A stretch of 64,000 bases of DNA, from NCBI GenBank assembly GCA_003993805.1, contig RSEF01000012.1, positions 8,406,119-8,470,118 of the forward strand, given 5' to 3'. Positions 1 to 13,503 of the stretch are shown piece by piece (within the stretch, counting starts at the first letter, position 1; every line of letters starts with the position of its first letter). Made by a program: the position numbers and the translations under genes. The notes beneath the pieces are model-generated. The model saw only the letters and a list, made by a program, of their open reading frames with translations, ran no database searches and was not told the DNA's origin. The DNA is from Himantopus leucocephalus (lineage: Eukaryota > Chordata > Aves > Charadriiformes > Recurvirostridae).

Positions 1-30
1 CCCCCCCCCCCCCCCCTTACCCCCCCGCCT
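1..30. repeat. C-homopolymer tract
   Basis: Sixteen C, then tta, seven C, a G and two C. On the other strand this is a G-run tract. It may continue to the left of the window. Confidence 0.9.
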
Positions 31-1015
31 TGTAATGCAGGAGAGACAACTATCTTTCCTCCTTATTTCAAAATGCTTTTATAAGTACCCAAGCTTTTAA
101 TTGCAATTAGCAGTAGAGCTGCTTCTAGAAACAAAAGTATACAAATAGTAACCAGTATCAAGTGATCTATGGATTTTTTCCAGACCACCAGCAAGTATTT
201 GCCTGGCCATAATTTGAAAACTGTTTGAATTGCGTTAAGAGAATAATAAAATTGCATGCTTGGGCATTTATACAGCAAGAAATGAGAAAATCAAGGCTAC
301 AGACACCTTCAGAGCTGTTAGAATGCTTTTGATTTTTTTTCTTTTTTTGATTTTTGAAGGAAAAAAATCAGTTATAATATGCAGAGCAACTTGGTGAGGT
401 TCTTTATTAATATTTTTCTGCTTGGGAAAATCCTTGGAATGTCCTTTATTTTGGTTGACAGGGATTTGTGCTTACTACAGAAAAGTACAGTAAGGCCTGT
501 TTGTTAAGAGACTTATCGATATACGCTGAAGAAAAGTGAAGAACCTTATAACTTCCCTATTTGCCATGTCTTTCTTAAGTAATTCTGTTTCTAGATTACG
601 TATCTGTGCCTAAACCTGCCTAGTGACTGGAGTATATGATTGCTCACTTCATGACTCTAATGGACAAATTAAATACAGAATACAGAACTCTATTTTCAAT
701 GAGACATATATTTAATTATTCAAGTTTTTTTTTTAATCCGTTATGCATCTGTCAAGTTAGCACTGTTTTAATGCTATTTCATGTTTTGACTATTCTACTT
801 TTTCTATTCATGTGTTGGTGTTAAAAGTGCTTTCATTTTTTATTGCCTTTTAACAAGTACAAGAATCTCTTAGTCTGAGATAAAGTTGGAAAATCTACGT
901 AGAAAAGAAATAAAACATTTCTTAAGTGACAAAGAAAAAGGGAATCAGAAAAAATAAATAAAATATGCTAATGATCTTTACTGAAACCTAAATATGTTTG
1001 ATTTACTTACTGTAG
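1..1015 (+). other. ERC2: Intron upstream of exon A (3' part)
   Basis: This is intronic sequence ending in the exon A acceptor (ttacttactgtag). It opens with a C-homopolymer (C16, then tta, then C7) at positions 1-26 and is otherwise AT-rich with short T-runs near 335-350 and 726-735. No exon, RNA gene or recognisable repeat was seen. Open frames at 63-278 (-) and 636-824 (+) have no protein-like features. Confidence 0.8.
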
Positions 1016-1183
1016 GTTGATGCCTTGCGGTTACGACTGGAAGAAAAAGAAACCTTTCTGAATAAAAAAACAAAACAACTTCAAGACCTCACAGAAGAGA
1101 AAGGAACCCTGGCTGGAGAGATTCGAGATATGAAAGACATGTTGGAAGTAAAAGAAAGAAAAATTAATGTACTTCAAAAAAAG
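1016..1183 (+). CDS. ERC2: ERC2 exon A (coiled coil, 56 codons)
   Basis: This 168-nt exon is phase 0 at both ends. It starts after the acceptor ending at 1015 (ttacttactgtag) with GTT GAT GCC and ends AAA AAG before the donor gtaaga at 1184. The product begins VDALRLRLEEKETFL, continues through LTEEKGTLAGEIRDMKDM and ends ERKINVLQKK. It is highly charged heptad-type coiled coil with many Lys/Glu pairs and no Pro, as expected for the central rod of an ELKS/CAST protein. The last residues run directly into exon B (IENLQEQL), so no constitutive exon should be missing from the 27 kb intron between them. The reading stays open past the donor for 17 more codons, which is intron read-through and not coding. 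Confidence 0.94.
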
Positions 1184-4100
1184 GTAAGATCAGTTATGAA
1201 AGGATATGTTGTAAAACTTTTGAGGCACATTTAAAGGGAATATATTTATTTCTTACAATATATTACTTTTAATATATTAAAAAAATGCAAGGAGTAAATC
1301 TGTAATAGTCAGGTACTTCTCTAATATATGATATGTGTTACTGTTTTCCATCAGATCATTTCTATAGTATAATTTCTTAATTATGTTATATCACAAAAAT
1401 ATAAGGTACTGCAGTTTCCACAAAATCATTGGAGTTAAATGAAAGTTCTATTCTTATTCCTCAACATGAGGGGATTCCGTTATCCTTACTAACACTGATT
1501 ACTACTCTTTCTAAATAACGTAAATAAAATGAGCAGGACTGCTAAAAGATTAGGATACTGCTTTTTTTCTTTAAAGCCTCTTTGGTGGGGGGGAAGAGGA
1601 GAGTGGGGAAGGAACCTAAACCAAGTCAATTATCTGCTTTTCCTGTGAGCTAAAGACATGAAGAAGGGAGGCTGTCTCTGAACACCCTTATTAGTCTTGT
1701 TTCTAATTTTCCACAAATTTAGCTAACTGCATTTATTCTCTTTGGGAAGTTGGACTTAATCATTATAGTTTCCAGTTGTGGGAGTGGGGAGGGAATTTCC
1801 TGGAAAGGCAGCTCTGCAAGGGTTCTGCATAGAGTAGTAGAGTGTTTATTTACCATATCCTTTTTCTTACACTCACCAAAATATTTATGCTAGCAGGTAT
1901 GTTCTGTGTGTATCACTTTTTATCATGTATAAACGCACTTGTGAGCATACAGATAAATGGAGAAAAAGTTCCTGGCATGAAATACATTTTACTATTACTT
2001 CTCCCCTCCTTTTACAGCCAGTCAAAGAATGTCTAGTCTTTACTCTCTATTATTACATAGGTAGTTCATGTTACTGTGGTTTTCCTCCAGGATTCATATA
2101 GGGTTCACATGGTCTAGCTGTACTTCTGTCTGCAATTGCTTAAATACAGTCTTTAGAAAGCCAAGTCCTTACTTTCCAGAAATAGAGAAGGCTGCTTTTT
2201 CAGGCCCAGGAACTAAAGCCTATCAAAACTGGAGCATATGTACTCATCCACTTTAATCTTATTTCTGAATATTTGCCTTGTTAGAAATGCTGATGGTGTA
2301 AAGATAGCAAACTTCAAGCCTTTTATCCTGTGCTGAATGCTAATTAGCTTTGGACATCACTTGGGAATTTTGAAGAAAAGAATGCATCTTTTCTTATGGT
2401 TTGTATTCTAAAAAAAAAAAAACCCCAAACAAACTGACGATTTACAGTTGGTCTTTTATTTAGATCTTGAGGAAATGGATCAGTAGGAGGGAGGAATGTG
2501 GATTCAGTGATCAAAATTGTATGATGAATATAACTTATCACAGAGCTGTCAGCACTATCTGTCATGGCCATGTTTTCAGAAATATGCAACACAGTGGGTT
2601 TTTCTGGTTTTAATACATCATGGCTATTTTATTAGAGCTTGCAGATGGTCTTGCCTCTTTTGCACCTGCTTCTTAATGAAAATAATCACTCTCAAACTGC
2701 ACACTCTGTCTTCACTTAATCATAGAGTAAACATGTTATAGCCTCCTGAGCTCTAGTATACAATGTGATAAATAAATCCTGCTAATTGCTAGGTGCAAAA
2801 TCAAATTTAGTACTAAACTGATTCTTTAAAACTGGAAGTAACACCTGAACTTTTTTTGAGGTTTTTATTCTGGTAAATATGCTTCATCAGGGGATTTCTG
2901 AAGTTCAGATTTTCTGCTATGGGCTAATACTGGGTTCACTTAGAGAAGAATGAATTATGATGATTACTTTAAAAAAAATCAATCATTTACATCACTTAAA
3001 AGTTATGTGTAGATTTGCTTCTCTGAAGCATTTTTAATAACCACATGATCTTAATAGATGGATTTTAGCACGCCCCAAAATGCTAATATCAGATCATCAT
3101 TACACCATTATTTTTTAATAGGAAAAGAATATAATATTTGGAAAATACATTTTTAAAATTACCCTTAGGTCACATTTTCAGCTTTGGATCATTATTTTAC
3201 TTGTGCCTTCCTTCCAAGATGTTTGGAGATAAATTCATTCACAGATAACTTGACTAGAGAAAAATTTGATTGAAATATTGTCCTGCTCTGCTCACCTCTG
3301 TTATTTAAATAAATCTAGAGTATGATACTATAAAGGATCCTTTCACTGTTTACTTCTTATGTGTCTAGTTTACAATTCTGAAGTAGAAAATTCTGTATGT
3401 CACCAATGGAAATCCAGGCTTATAAATTCACCTGGAAAAACAATAATAATCTACTCGTCTAGTTAATCCAAGTGTTCAACTTAATTTTGGCAGTGCTTAT
3501 TAGATCATGACTTCTCATGGTTAGCCTCCTTGAGCATCCCAGCATCCTTAGCAGCAAATGCAATCTCATCTCTGGACCATGATACTTGCATGTAGAAAGG
3601 AAGATGATGTTCAGTGTCTGTCTACTTTTTTTTCAAGACGCTTTCCTGGCGTTAGTGCCTTTGTGTTCTAGATAATTTAATCCTCACTACATGAAGTTAT
3701 GTGTACCAGGACATTCATACCTCATAGCGTCTTTATGTTCTGTCAAAAGGAGCACAGCTCCTTTTTGACCATAGGCAGATTGTTCATTTAGTCATGTGTT
3801 ATTTCAGAAATGGGTTGAACTATGCATAGTAGTAATTGCTAGTGCTGTAGTATTCTTATTGTAATATTTTTGAACAGTCACTTTTCAGGGATTTTCAGAT
3901 ACTCTGGTAGTGGATGCTGTGCTTTAAGAAAAAGATTGTCTGAGGTACCTCTTTTCTTTCCAGTTTTGACAACATACCTTTCCAATACCAACCATATATA
4001 AGAATTAATTTTGATGGAAAAGTATTTAATACCTATCAGTTGCAGTAATTTTATCCTTTACTTGAATATGCTTATGCTTTTATCCTTTACTGGATTGCAT

Positions 4101-7100
4101 GTGCCTCTTGCATTCCTCCAGTTTTTGCTCATCATCTTCTGACCTTTTGGCCACTTCTTCCACTGCCGTTTTCACTTCAAGCGATGGCAGCCGGGCATTT
4201 GTGTGTTGAGCATTTAGAAATTAATTTGTCCTCATCGTGCACATATATGTGGAGAATTCAGTGGGTGGAAAGCTACATGGACCGTTTCATATCACACTTA
4301 GGAGATGAAACAATTACTGGGCCCTCTAGTGGATTGTCCTGCCTTTACATATCTTCTTTCAGAGCAAGTGCCCTGCTTGCTGTCTTACTCTCGTGAAAAC
4401 CCACCTGAAAGTGAAGGAATTGCTTCTAGTTCTTCTTCCTAAGTTCTCTCTAGACATTAGATTCTTCTGACTGTAAGAGTATAATGCTTGTCTCTGTTTT
4501 CTTTTTTCTATGCAGGGCCAAATTTTACATCTGTGTATTTTTATTTACTTTTGATATGAGAACTTGTGAATGACCGGTTATTTTAGTGCTTCATTTGATG
4601 ATGCAGGATAGATGGCTACATCTGTCTTCACTCAGCCTGAAGTGCTTCACTCAGCCTAAAATAATATTTGTTTTAATGGTTGTATTCAAGTAATTGAAGA
4701 AGGAAGAATTTGTACATAGTGCTCAAAAATATTTCTGTCAGTAATAACCTGAAACTGAGTAGGAAGGAATATGTAACTTGGAAAGACAATTTCTAATTGT
4801 AAATTTCTCTAGCGTACGTTACTATTATCTGCCATGTTGAAAAATATGAAGAAGACAAACCAAAACCAGGAAAGCTCCCTTTCAAAGTTGGAATTGTTTC
4901 TTCTCCTTTCTGGATAGCAGTTATACTTGAAGGGCAAGACAGATTCTGTTGAGGGCTCCCTACCAAAGGTGTGGAAGAAACAAAAACATTGGCAACACAA
5001 GAGCTGTGGTGAGTCCCATAGGATGGCATAGGAACACATACAAGGCAACATGTTGCAGAAAAAAGTAATGGGATAGATAACAAACTAATGATGCGTTGTC
5101 CTTCCATGCAGTGGTTTTGGGGTAATTTTTGACCAAATTGAAAAACCGCTACACTATTCAGTGTAATTTGCAGGCTTAAGAGAGGCCCAGCACTGCAACA
5201 GCGTGCGTTAAGAGAATTTGGATCAAGGTAGATTGGCATGGAGTAATAATAAACTTATGTCAATGTCAGAGGTGCAATATTACTTAATATTTCTTTCTCT
5301 TAGAATCTTTGGCACCACTGTTCCATTTTAGTGCCAGTAAAGTTGGGTATGCTGTTTTAATAGCCTTGTTTAACCTGGCAAAGCTAGTCTTACACCTCAT
5401 ATCTGTCAGTTTAGCATGCAGAGGGACAGACCTCAGAAATCTTTATGTATTTCTTACCAGAACATGGGAGTTCTATGAATATGGCCAAAGGCTGAAGGGC
5501 AGAAGTGCTGAACTGGATGATGATTCTTTTGTGTCTCTTTTTGCTCCCAAATTTTCTCTTTCATGCAGTGGCTATACCTGGTGTGTTTTGTCCTCTAGGA
5601 ATCTGCAGATATTTTAAAAACAATTATATACTCTGAAGTAGGAGTCTCGGGGTTGAAAACAGTAGCTGTTGAGACAAGAACAGGGTAGAGGATGTAGACC
5701 TGGATCATATTAGGACAACAGCTTGTGGAAATTCTTTTGTGGGGACTATTATAAAAGAACACCACGTAAAGGGGGCTAATATAATATTCTACTTTGACTT
5801 GCAACATAACTTTTCATGTAAAATGTTGCAGTTTCCATCTTTAATAGTTTAAGCTTTGTGATTGATGAAGTGCTACATGACTGAGGGCTCTAACCTACCA
5901 GCTAATTAGCATTTGTAGGAAATGTCATAAAGTCTTAGTTCTCATGTAATAATTGGAATCTGTACTTGGAGTGGCTGGACTGTGCACACTAGGTAATATT
6001 GTCCAGTTCATGTTAAATTAAAATATGTTGTACAATTAATTGTATGCATTACTGTTGGTTGTCTTCTGAAAAAGAGGGAATTTACATACGGTCAGATTAG
6101 GAATATACTAGTGTAGATAAATGTGCTTAGAAATTTGCATCAGTATTATTGCTTGATGCAGGAATTCTGGCTGAGAACACTACTGAAATGGAAACTTCTG
6201 AATCCAGAATGGTCCAGGAAAGACCAAAGAGACCAATTTCTTTCGTTTGATCTTAACAAGTAGAAAGTGCAAGCACATTGCTGATAGAAGATGCCTTTGA
6301 TTTTTTTTTTATTTTTTTTTTTTCCCCATGGTTTAATCAGTTGGGAGCACATTTTCATAATCCCATAAAGCGGTCATGATGGCATGATGAAGGACTTTAT
6401 TATTAACTTTGTTAAATTCTATCAGAACACTGTAAATAGACTGTTATGTGAACTGAGGTTTTGCAATTGCCAAATCAGAATTCTGTTGTATTTCTGGAGT
6501 GAGGCAACAAATTCTGAACTAATTAGTTGTTCTGTAAAACAGAACAATGTTCTGACTGCAGATTGCTAGTGTTGCTAAAAAAAGTTAGGAAGTCATTCTG
6601 GTGTAACATGAAAGTTTTGATGTTTCAAAGCTGCTATGGTGACTATTGACTTGTGTATTACATTAAGAAATGTTTCTTCTAATAATATATGCCCACTTTA
6701 AGGATACAGCATTCATTGTACTGAGTATTAGAAAGTTGTACTTTGGCTGCTTATGCTTGCAGCTTTGCCAAATCATGTCGTGTTATTCAGATATGGCAGT
6801 CTGAAAGTGAGATTGAACTAAATACAGCCAATTGTTCATCCAGGGTGGTGGTGTTACTGACCCCAATACATTGTCAAAAAAAAAATGGATCCTCAGTGAT
6901 TCTGCACAATAAAATGCAGCCCTGGGACACATCAACTTTGCATGTGGTACACATCAAGGCTATCTAAATAAATGCAGAAAAAACTTAAGCCTAACCAGTG
7001 TGGCTGCCTGAATGCTCGTACACTGAGACACTGAGAACAATGTCATTAAGATCAGAGGCAGTGATCATTTTCAGTTTCCTTTAGCTTCTTTAATTTCCCA

Positions 7101-9210
7101 TTCTTTGTAACACATTACACTTCTAAGTTTTTACAGGTTATAAAAGGTCACTGAAAATATTTGACTTTATATAGGTTCACTTCGTGAACCCAACCTGAAT
7201 GATCATCCAGCCTAAAACCATAGCTATGTGTTTAGGTAAATCCTTGCACCTTGAAATCCACAACCACTATAAATTTTTCCAAACTGTGATTGAATCTACT
7301 GTCTTTTCCAATGAATTTGCTACCCACTGAAGCTAAAAGACCAGCATTTTGTTCCCCCTCACTCCTGATGACCTGCATGTTACTGCTGCTTTTGTTCAAG
7401 TCTGCACTTCAAAAGGAGAATAGTTGGATTACACGCTTCTGCTTAGTGACCTACTTGAAAGTAAGCACTTATCTTTATAGGAGAAAATCACTCAAATGAT
7501 GTTTCATGAGATTACAAAATCTAAAAACTATTTTATCTAATGCCAGTTCTGTAAACATGGTAACTTTTGAATATTGGGTATATTGTAAATCATGGACCCT
7601 CAGGTAAGTGAAGAAATATTGACTGCACCTGGTCTTGGTGTTAAAGTTGTTTGGAGATTGCTCATAATAATCATGTCTAAGCAGGTCTCCTCTTTATCAA
7701 TGGCAGCTGACAAATTCATGAAATGGCTAGAGATGTTTGGTACCAGGTGTTTGGAAGAATTCAGAAGCATCACCAGGTTTCAGTATAAGGAGCTGAAACT
7801 GCAAGCATGTCTTAGTTTACAGTAATAATTCCTCCAATATGAGGTGGAAGCCTCTATTTTTCAGGATCGCCTTCACTTACTTGTCAGAAAATATTACAAG
7901 AAGCAATGTGTATGCAGTTTTTCAAGATACAGGGTCAAACAGTTAGTGGGTCAACCTAGTCTGGTTCATGTACCAGTAATATACATCTCTGAAGAGGTAA
8001 CAAAGGAACCCTTTTTTTTATGTTTGAAAATCCTAATTGTATTTTAAAAATTTAAAAATAATAATTTGGCTGCCTTTGTATGCGATGTATGGAAAACTGA
8101 GCATTTTGGATATATCATTTAATTCCTTTGGGAGCTATAGGGTGAGAGATTGTTAGCGAAAGTGAAAAAAGTACTAGTTATTTGAAGAAATAGGCTGAAA
8201 TAAGAAATAAGTGCTTTGAAGAGATGCTGTCATATGTTTATATACTTTTTAGCACAGTAGTCTGATAATATTGTTATATACATTATTAACTAATACATTA
8301 TTAACTTTCTAAATGTAGTTATATATAGAGAAAGGAGGCAATCATTTATAAGATCTATAATATTATGTGGTACAATATATAAATGAGAACTAAAAAAAGA
8401 TCACTTTTTTGGACATGGTAAATGTGTATGTGTAGGCCACATGTATTTAGAATTTTAAAGATAACTTACATTATTTACACTTCAGGATTTATTCCAGATC
8501 AAGTTATGCAAGCTAGTTTTGAGAGGGTTCTTCACACACAGCTCAAATGAAGAGAATTGAATAGTTCAAGTCTCAGCTTATATGCAGCATACAGAAATGC
8601 TCTTAAAAACAGTATGCCATTTGCAAAGTAGGACTGAGCTTAATGAGATAGTTAGATGAGGGTTTCATACTGCTAGCGTGACACCAGTGCTATTGGCAAG
8701 GAAGGAAGCTGCCATTTGGCTCTGAAATGTCAATACTAATTAACAAAGTTATCTTTAAATAAGATCCTAAGTTTTATTCATGTCAAGAAAGCAGCCAACT
8801 TGCATGCTGGGAATTTTAAGCTGTGTGAAGAGTACTATTTTCTTTTCAATAGAGTTGGAAGAAATTTCTTTTGAAGTGTGAACGAGCTAAATTATGTGTA
8901 GTGTGACTGGGCAAAAAGAAAGTAGAGGTTGTCTTATTTGGGAGATGCAGAAGAACACAAATGAATTCTTTAGGGAAGTGGATGACTACTTATATATCTG
9001 AAAAAGAATGAGGGAGAATCAGAATTGCTTGAGAGAAGAAATATATTTGTCTGTGACATAGTCTTCCAAGAAATGTAATAGAAGCTTGCTGATTAGAATT
9101 AAAAATGATAAAGGGAGAGTGTTAAAAATGTAATTGAGAATAATTTTACATTAGAGAGGTATCCTGCTGTTTTCCCATGTGTTCAGATGCTGTATTGTAT
9201 GCTGAGGGTG

Positions 9211-9270
9211 GATCCTACTTTCACTAAAGTCAGAGAATTTTGTTGTTGGCTTCAGGTTTTCACCCTATGC
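9211..9270 (+). repeat. Dispersed paired near-palindrome element, decayed copy
   Basis: The sequence gatcctactttcactaaagt, cagagaattttgttgttggc and ttcaggttttcaccc follows the layout of the copies at 42.66 and 47.79 kb with several substitutions. Assignment is by eye. Confidence 0.4.
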
Positions 9271-12200
9271 TCCAAAAAAAGCCACCAACTCCCAACTTCC
9301 CCCTCAAGCCATGAAATTATCAGTTTTTCACAACTGCCTGCTAAATGACAGTTACAACAGAAAGCCCAAAGATCCTTAAAGCTAATAATATCTCCAATTA
9401 AAAGACCTAGATGAATTAAATTCTTAAATGCTATTGACTTTTCTCGTAGAACATTGATAGGACAATTGTATTTAGAATGGCAAAAAAATACTTGTCATTT
9501 GTAAACAAATGGAGATTTTTTCCTAATAATTTTTGGATAATTTCTTAAACTGAACTAATAATTGGGTTAGTTTTGAAAAAATTGTATCTGGCAATTTTCA
9601 CCTAAAATATCTTTAGGTATTTATTTGGATGGCTATTAATATATCCAAATGAAAACTGAAAAATCAGTAACAAACACCATATCTTTAAGAAAAACCAAAA
9701 TGACAGTATTTTAAATGTTGAGGCTGCTGTGCCTTTTCTCTAGTGAGATATATTCACAATCAAGTCATGACTTTTTTTGAATTTTCAGCTGCTAACTTAA
9801 AGGAGAGTGCATATTTATGTGATTCACTGCTCCTGGAGCTGCACTTTGAGTGGCAGCCTGACGATTTCCTATCTCGAGGTGACAGATTGAGCTGGTTTTA
9901 TACCTGCCAGCTGTTTACCATTGAATCCTTGACAACTTATTTAAATGACACAAAACCAGATCCTTCAGAAGCTAGCCCATGAAACAAAGTTTTGCACAAA
10001 CCCAAAAGGCTTTTATGCCTTATTTACATGCTAATCTTTTTCTTGAAAGCTCTTTCAAGCTCTGAGCTCCAGGTGACTGATTTGTGGTAGGGAGGAAGGA
10101 GGTTGGGTGGCTTCTCACCCTTTCTGGCTGACACAGACATTGAAAAAGGGGAGTCACAGGAACACGCTGTAGCTGCCTCTCTAAATCAGCACCCATTTCT
10201 CTGTGTGTGTTGTAACCGAGTATAGGAAGTATCTTCTGCCAGGCTCCAAAATTTAGATCTGCTGGATGAGATTACCATTTCAAACATATTCTGCAGTAGA
10301 GTGAATACATGTATCCTAAAAACATAGCTATAGCTTCAGAAATATATAAAGTGGTAAACTGGGAATGTGTTGCCAAGTAATACTTTGACTAAAGCAACAG
10401 GTGGTTTATCCTGTATATCATATTTTGTTACACAGCATGACTTTGATTACACCAATACTGGTAGAGATGTTTAACTCAACTTTTTCCTTTGGGACACATA
10501 AGTTGTCACCTTCAACATAATCCTTTGTGAAGCTGGAAACCATGCATCTTGTCAGGCTAGTGTATTTGGAGATGTTATATGTACTTACTGCTGCATGCAT
10601 AGAGGGAGCAACTGTGGGTGGGAGACTTCTGTTAATGCTGGAAGCATTTCAAAGCTGTAATTACTTCCTGCTCAGGTAAAATGAGGATGTTATTTACAAA
10701 ATTGAGCAAACAAAATCTTTGGATATTATTTATTTGTTTTCATTTGAACCAACGCACCATTCATACTGGAATTTGATGTAATAAAACAGTCTCAGACACA
10801 GTTCAAAACTTACTAACACTGCCTATATGCAAAGTATAATGATAAATTTTGAATCCAAATAAATGATCCATATGATTTTGTATCATGGTTATAGTACACT
10901 GTTTCAAACGTGTTGCTAATATTGCTAATTAATGATACTTATTCCTTCTAGCATATTTCAGCTAAAAATTGCTAGAAAATTGTGAATCATAGTTTTAGGA
11001 AATGCTTCCTAGGAAAATAAGTTCATCAGCTTGTTAATTATATGCAGTAAAATCCATGAGAAGACAATTTTAAATTTTGAATGATTCAGAAATGGTACAT
11101 TTTATGTATGATTTTGAGTCTATTTTAACTGAAAGATTAATGTTTTTGTCATAGTCTTGTGCATGAAATATTTAGCAACATAGTCATTGAATAACTTGTT
11201 AATGTGATAAACCATCCTGACCTTATCCTGAAATGAAAAAGCAGATCCCATTGCCCTTGTTCATCTCCTTGCTAGGATAGGCAGTTACAGTTGATCTGCA
11301 ACTTGACCTAATGTATATCCAAGTTTGTTATATCTGGAAATAAAAAGAGACATTTCCTAATAAATATAAAAAGTAGACTTATGCATTAGCAGTTGGTTTT
11401 TACCAATTTTGTAGTATATTAAATTTCTACCCTTTTGTTGGCATAAAATCAAACACCTTAATTTACGCATTGCTAGAGCTCCTTGATGTTGGCAGTCATG
11501 CTTTCCTGGTGGTATTCCGTTGCTGTCTGTCTGACTGAGCAGTCTGTGACTAGAGACTAATACCTTAGTAAATTGGATATTTTATCACTTTTGGAAAAGC
11601 ATCACCCCTCACCTTTGCGTGGAGCTCTTACTGGCTTTATGAAAGCATGAAGTTCAAAGACTTAAGGGTATGCATGCAGATAATTTTAACAGTAACAATA
11701 TATGAGAATTGTTATCTTCATACTTCTCCCTTCATATTATTGTTACCAGATGTAGCCAGAGCTAGTGGTGCCAATTTGGTCAGATTGCTTTGATAATTTT
11801 CTTGTTGCCAAGTAGTATGTATTTCTTGGTGGTAGAATCAGCAGTGGTATGTTTGAATGTGAGTAGTATAAATCCAACTTTAGAATGGAATCTGAATCTA
11901 ATTCACTTCCTTCTAGCACACCTGACTTTAATTTTTAACGCCTAGCCAGGCACAGTGCTAAGATCAAAGTGAAATAAAGAGAATGGAGTAAAGCAGTTCT
12001 TGGAAAGTAAAAAGAAAAATGGTGTAACATTGTGTCATTTTTTATATATGAAAGAAATATTGGGCTTATTTGCCATTCACTTAGCAATAAATCTGCAGTA
12101 AATTTACTAAAAGTAATTATGCCAGTGTAAACCCTTCTTTATCTGGGAGAAAAATCAGCTCCACTATATTTATTACCTAAGAGATGCCTTGATTTGACAG

Positions 12201-12896
12201 CAGCAATCTCCATTCATGTCCCCAGACAGGCGCAGAGTCCGTTATTGCTCTGTGTTTAACCCCATGCCAAAGTGACTGTATACCACGGGGACTTCTATAC
12301 GTTGCTCTCTGTAGTGCCTACTGCTGACCTTGAGTGAGGGTGAGAAGCTGCTAAAGGTCCACATGAATTTGTAAACCACTTGTCTTAAAGCAGCTGCTTG
12401 TTGATAAACAGGGTTGAGAGTATGTAAAAGCACAGTTTAAATTTGAGTGAAACACATGCTGTGACCTATTCCAAAATCTTAATCTATGATTAAGTCTGGA
12501 TTTTTGTTGTGGCTGTCATGGGAGCCATAAATAGATTGATTTGAATGTTTATTTAAAAAAACCAAAACCTTACTTTTGAGAGTTTCAGATTTTTTGCATG
12601 TCAGAAGGTGGATGTAATAGTAAGCAGCTGAACAAATGTGAAGAACTTCAAAGTATAGAAACTGGACTACATAGGAAGGTAATAGAAAACAGGGGTTTGC
12701 TAATTTAGTTGCAAAAGAGATCATCCCTGTGAACTATCCATGGGAGCTAATCTTGCAAGTTATGTTAGATTTACAAAACATGATTTCTTGCATGACATTT
12801 TACATGTTCAGCAGTTTTCACTGTCAGTGCTCTTTGTTACTAATTTTTGTATACTGTCATTTTATGAAACGTAATGTAAGACATANGTGTTTAGTT

Positions 12897-13503
12897 TTGG
12901 GCCCTCACTAGAAGAAAGACATTGAAGTACTGGAGCATGTCCAAAGAAGGGCAACAAGCCTGGTGAAGGGTCGAGAGCGCAAGTCTTATGAGGAGCGGCT
13001 GAGGGAACTGGGGTTGTTTAGCCTGGAGAAAAGGAGGCTCAGGGGAGACCTTAACACTCTCTACAACTACCTGAAAGGGGGATTGTAAAGAGGTGGGGTC
13101 AATCTCTTCTCCCAAGTAACAGATAAGAGTGGTAACAGGGANCTCAGGGGAGACCTTAACACTCTCTACAACTACCTGAAAGGGGGTTGTAAAGAGGTGG
13201 GGGTCAATCTCTTCTCCCAAGTAACAGGTAAGAGTGGTAACAGGGCAAGAGTAAATGGCCTCAAGTTGCATCAGGGGAGGTTTAGACTGGATATTAAGAA
13301 AAATTTCTTCACCGAAAGGGTTATCAAGCGTTGGAACAGGCTGCCCGGGGAAGTGGTGGAATCGCCAGCTCTGGAGGTACTTAACCAGGCGTGTAGATGT
13401 GGTGCTGAGGGACATGGTTTAGTGGTGGTTTTGGCAGTGTTAGGTTAATGGTTGGACTTGATCTTAAAGGTCCCTTCCAACCTGACAATTCTATGATTCT
13501 GTT
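12897..13503 (+). mobile_element. CR1 LINE, 5'-truncated, sense orientation
   Basis: The sequence matches the 3' part of avian CR1 as I know it: GAAGTACTGGAGCATGTCC, then CTTATGAGGAGCGGCTGAGG, GTTTAGCCTGGAGAAAAGG, CAACTACCTGAAAGGGGG, TTCTTCACCGAAAGGGTTAT, GGAACAGGCTGCCCGGGGAA, ending in the CR1 terminal motif aattctatgattctg. It contains the end of the reverse transcriptase ORF and the 3' UTR; there is no poly(A) tail, as expected for CR1. A roughly 104-bp block is present twice, at 13,038-13,141 and 13,143-13,246, separated by an N, probably an assembly artefact. A further N at 12,886 lies 11 bp upstream of the element. The open frame on the opposite strand (12891-13415) is not a gene. Confidence 0.95.
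13038..13246. repeat. About 104-bp direct repeat within CR1, flanking a single N
   Basis: 13,038-13,141 and 13,143-13,246 both run from ctcaggggagaccttaacac to gagtggtaacaggg, with small differences (an extra A, a missing G, gata/ggta). The N at 13,142 separates them. The CR1 consensus has this block once. Confidence 0.9.

Noticed and set aside
4793..5617. Open frames of 148 aa (minus) and 102 aa (plus)
   Set aside because: I considered a retroelement or nested gene, but neither frame nor the others across this stretch show recognisable gag, pol, env or cellular motifs.
12891..13415. 174-aa open frame on the minus strand
   Set aside because: It is the reverse strand of the CR1 element, contains the duplicated block and an ambiguous residue at the N, and is not a protein gene.
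13197..13448. 83-aa open frame on the plus strand ([11 protein letters not shown]...[18 protein letters not shown])
   Set aside because: This is the decayed C-terminal end of the CR1 reverse-transcriptase ORF, not a host gene; it is described under the CR1 feature.
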